This document shows, piece after piece, positions 60,600-64,000 of a stretch of 64,000 nt of DNA. Below the pieces are notes generated by a model. The model ran no database searches. It had not been told where the DNA came from and saw only the letters and a program-made list of their open reading frames with translations. Both the position numbers and the translations under genes were made by a program. Numbering within the stretch: position 1 is the stretch's first letter; every line of letters begins with the position of its first letter. Origin of the DNA: Rhizophagus clarus (lineage: Eukaryota > Glomeromycota > Glomeromycetes > Glomerales > Glomeraceae); the NCBI GenBank assembly GCA_015698045.1, contig BLAL01000182.1, forward strand, positions 434,001 through 498,000, in the 5' to 3' direction.

Positions 60600-61840
60600 G
60601 CCATTTTTGTCTGAAAATTCTGAGAAATGTTATAACTATAATTCATATGTAGGGATTACGCAATAATACGTGTACTGTATATCTCATATATTACACGATA
60701 TATTTTAAATCTTTTTTTTATCATCAAATTTAAACGACTCACAATTGTAATTTTATTTATACGGATATTCTAATGTTTCGAATTTTTGTTTCGTTGTAGG
60801 GAAGGAAATCAGGAGGCTTAATTTATATTTAATTCATTATAGGTATTTTAAATTTATCTGTAAAAGGCGGGTTTGAAGAGTGTATAGGGTGAAGTGGGTT
60901 TCATCAAAAAAGTTGTATATAATTATTTAATTTATATGCCATCCTTTTTTTTTTTGTTTTGTAATTTTATTTCTAACTTTTCATCTCTTTATTAAAGTTG
61001 AATAAATTGAATACTACTCTATTCTTTAAACATTAATTAATCTAAGAATTGTAATAATGATGAAGAACAGGAGATTCGATCAAAATAGTAGAATTAATAA
61101 CATGAAATTAATAATAATTTTTTTTTTATTTAGTCGTTCAAAACAAAATATTACACATGTAGAAATACGTAAGTTCACGAGTTATAAAAAAACCGCGTTT
61201 TATAAAAAATTTAAATGACGTTTATTACAAATTCTTTATTTAATAAATTAAATAATAAACTTTAATATTTAAAAAAAAAAAAAAAAAAAAAAAAATAGGA
61301 ATAATAGAATAATAAAACAGTAGTAATAAAGGGTATTTACTTGCATTAATTATAATCGGTCGTAAATTTTTTATATGAATCGATTAGTCTTTCTTTAACT
61401 GTTCGATATTTTCGCTCTCTCTTTCAATTGGCTGATTAATGAATTGGATGTTTCCTCTATTTGTCCCGATTTGTACTTGAAGTTTGTCGTAGAGTTTTGG
61501 AGGAATGTACTAGATCTCAATTCATTCGTTTATGATTTCTAGTTTTGTTTTAGCGGTTGCAACAAAACTGTTTTCTCTTCAGGATTAAAGGTAATATTAT
61601 CAAAGTTATAAGTAGAAGATACGTTAGTTATATAATAAAAAATTTAGTAAAAATTTCTATAATTAACGATGCTTTTTCAATTGATCTCGTACATTCTGAG
61701 CTAGTTATTGGATTGACTTTGAATATAATATCTACACCATAATTTTAATTAAGGAATTTAGTATAAAAGCGTAATTATTTTTAAAAACAATACTAGTTAT
61801 TCATAGGTTACATATAATTACGCTCATTTTATTCTTTTAT
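60600..61840. repeat. Segmental duplication, copy 2
   Basis: Counterpart of 57560-58620 in the same orientation, about 3 kb downstream, slightly longer because of insertions including a long A-run near 61270. It ends in the ATX1 pseudogene. Confidence 0.7.
61550..61836 (-). pseudogene. ATX1 pseudogene
   Basis: The minus strand shows the ATX1 pieces in order: ATGAGC (about 61830), then IIFKVNPITSSECTRSIEKA in place of TFEVNPMTCSGCTKSVEKA, then DNITFNPEEKTVLLQPLK in place of DNISFNLENKTVVLTT. The MTCSGC metal loop has become ITSSEC, so one of the two copper-binding cysteines is gone. The second half lacks the final helix and strand, and splice sites are disrupted. It cannot make a working copper chaperone. 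Confidence 0.8.
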
Positions 61841-62974
61841 TATTATACATTATTTTTTTCGATTATTCGGATAAAGAATATTATATTACGCCTTAATTGA
61901 TTTTTTTTTCGACTATACATCGATTTATATCGTTAAATATATATCAGTCAACTCTATAAATGCCCTTTTATAAATGCATTTTCCTTTCTAAATCCACACT
62001 CCCGTTTAATTATACTGTACCTCATTATTTACTATCTATAAATGTTTTCTCTCTCTGAATATGATTATCTATAGTTCCAAATGTTCATAGAAAGATGAGT
62101 TTACGACCATTCGATATTTATATCGTTACTCGATTTTCTCGATTCATAACATTAGAATTTGAAAAATTGACGCTGCTTAATAATGATAAATTTACAGATA
62201 TAATAAAGTTATTCCTCTAAATTCAAATTTTTTTTTAATAAGCTCACCCGCAACCAAAAAAACGGTTATGCAAATTACAAAAATCCCGGGTATTTGCTGT
62301 AAATTCCTGAAGCCTGGGGGTTTACTGGCAATAACTCGAATTTTATTATGAATAGAACATGTTTAAAAGATTGTATAGTAACAAGAAAATTATTTTTTCA
62401 TAATGTCTTGGCAAAATTAGTTTTATTAAATAATAAAATCAATAGGAAAATGGATTTTTTTTTCGTTGAAAGAGGGGGATATTATGCATAAGGGGGTACT
62501 GTGGCCCGCGGCTTGTAGCATAATAGAAAACCAAAAAATAAGGAATTTCGCTAAAAATTAACGAATTATTTATTAAACACATGACAAAACTTTAAATTAA
62601 ATTTTTAAGCTACAGGTTCATTCATAATAATCATGTATATTAAAAAAATCTAACATGCAGAACTTGCATTTATTCAAATTTATAACGTGGAATCTGCATG
62701 TGCATATCTAAATTTTATTATTTAATATTAACGTGATTACATGCGGTCCGCACTCCGCAAGTGTTACTATAGTTAAGACCGCGACGCTACTACATAAAAT
62801 AATACTAATAAAATGATACTAACGTAAATTTTTACATCATTTTAATGCCAAACGTTCTCAATTAATCGATTGATCAACCCAAAAATATTACTAACTTTCG
62901 AACTTTAAGACATATAACAATTATACCTTTTTTAGATAATACCAGATGAAATTTTACTTTAATTCCGGCCGACC
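61841..62974. other. Intergenic region
   Basis: No gene recognised. A less AT-rich scrap near 62270-62330 and another near 62500 may be fragments of mobile DNA. Confidence 0.4.
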
Positions 62975-63181
62975 CTGTATAATTATTTAATTAGAATATT
63001 CTGTATAATTATTTAATTTGAATGTTCTGTATAATTATTTAATTTGAATATTCTGTATAATTTTTAATTTGAATATTCTGTTTAATTATTTAGTTTGAAT
63101 ATTCTGTTTAATTATTTAGTTTGAATATTCTGTATAATTAATTAATTTGAATATTCTGTATAATTTTTTAATTTGAATATC
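62975..63181. repeat. 26-bp tandem repeat, eight copies
   Basis: Units begin CTGTATAATTATTTAATTTG at 62975, 63001, 63027, 63053, 63078, 63104, 63130 and 63156, almost all exactly 26 bp apart, with only a few substitutions (TATAATT versus TTTAATT, AATT versus AGTT). Confidence 0.9.
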
Positions 63182-64000
63182 ATTTAAAATTTAAAGGTGG
63201 CCTGTCATAAGTATTTTGACCTATGTATCGTAATATTTACACCACTTACAACACCTGTTTTCATACTGTAACCTGTCAGAGTGATGATATCATACGGTAA
63301 GTGTGACGAATGAATTTGTGTAATAATTAAAAACTGAATTTCGAAGAAAATGTAAGGTTGTTGTCCACTTGGCCGTAAGTAATAATTACGACATTTTGAA
63401 TTTCAATTTAGGTTGTAACCTAGGTTACAATTATAATAATGTAGCGAAACCGTAACTCGCATAACAGGTGAAGGTTAAATTTGTGCTATCTCAAACTGTC
63501 CGTTTGAGATAATTATATCGTTCCACTCTTGTGGTTATGGCGATTATGTGTTGCATTGACATGAGATTATAGTTTTTTATGTACTATAGATATAATTCAT
63601 GTATGTACGTATGTACTGTATGTATTTTCATGTAACATTATGCTATAGCAAATCGGTCATGCGTCTTTCTATTTATTAAAAAAAACAAAAAACAAAAAAC
63701 AAAATAACATCTTACCCAATAATATAGCAGAACACATTTAATAAATTCTTATCCAATAACATAATTGAAGAAAACATTTATCAATATTTTTTTTTCTTTA
63801 AAGGCTTTATTAGAGAAATTGAAATTGAACAACGAGAATGATTTTTCGGCAGGAAAGGGAGAAATAAACACAAAAAAAAAAAAAAAAAAAATTGTATATA
63901 ATAAAGAAAATTTGTGAATTTAACACCATTAAAAGTAACATAATTTAGAGTTAACTATTAGTAATTTCGGTCACTACCTGAAAAAATAATGAATTGCATA
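63182..64000. other. Right-end intergenic sequence with two hairpins
   Basis: No gene recognised to the window edge. An 18-bp perfect palindrome TTGTAACCTAGGTTACAA lies at 63413-63430, and a 10-bp stem with a 5-nt loop (TATCTCAAAC / GTTTGAGATA) at 63487-63511. Confidence 0.45.

Noticed and set aside
1..64000. tRNA, rRNA, CRISPR or bacterial operon features
   Set aside because: No cloverleaf with a GGTTCRA-type arm, no rRNA-like conserved blocks, and no spaced direct repeats of CRISPR type were seen. Repeats present are minisatellites or inverted repeats.

Overview
The window reads as nuclear DNA of an intron-rich, extremely AT-rich fungus. The best fit is a Glomeromycotina-type arbuscular mycorrhizal genome such as Rhizophagus; this is inference from gene content and style, not proof. 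Supporting signs are a long Str2-type cystathionine gamma-synthase, a Hem25 glycine carrier, Mgr2, COX16 and ATX1, together with kelch, MATH-BTB and TerD-like families, decayed Mutator-like (MULE) transposase sequence and many short GT-AG introns. Long T-runs and A-runs sit directly in front of many start codons. No tRNA, rRNA, CRISPR array or bacterial operon was seen.

Layout. 1-1418: kelch-repeat membrane protein, 5' end off the window. 2579-4902: cystathionine gamma-synthase. 5332-6545 (-): four-CBS protein. 7576-7812: small membrane protein. 8273-9143 (-): pRiA4b ORF3-like protein. 10116-11931 (-): MFS transporter. 11.9-21.2 kb: gene-poor, with a very AT-rich island and scattered decayed coding scraps. 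21203-22603: second kelch membrane protein, followed by a truncated third copy near 23.1-23.4 kb and an AT-rich repeat desert to 26.4 kb. 26435-29252 (-): 14-exon gamma-glutamyltransferase-like enzyme. 29602-30840 (-): MATH-BTB protein. 34226-37191 (-): homologue of C12orf4/FERRY3 with an inserted UBA domain.

37.8-51.2 kb holds three paralogues (37811-39137 +, 47378-48727 -, 49729-51153 +) that share one four-exon structure and fuse a RING-like zinc finger, a ubiquitin-like domain and a TerD-like domain. Between the first and second lie a decayed MULE transposase and clusters of GC-richer short motifs. A remarkable tandem array at 45950-46705 repeats a mini-exon carrying ACGCGT and a mini-intron whose branch-point-like ACTAA lies in a hairpin loop.

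51.7-58.6 kb is a compact mitochondrial and metal-handling neighbourhood: Hem25-like glycine carrier (-), Mgr2/ROMO1 (-), a small secreted protein (-), COX16 (+) and the ATX1 copper chaperone (-). The ATX1 segment is duplicated about 3 kb downstream, where the copy is a pseudogene that has lost one metal-binding cysteine. The last 2 kb carry a 26-bp minisatellite and two hairpins but no recognised gene.

Functionally, heme and copper supply to respiration (Hem25, COX16, ATX1) and sulfur/glutathione metabolism (cystathionine gamma-synthase, the GGT-like enzyme) are both represented, but eukaryotic gene order gives little evidence that they are co-regulated. All multi-exon models were built by reading splice sites and checking that phases join; exon ends may be off by a base or two.
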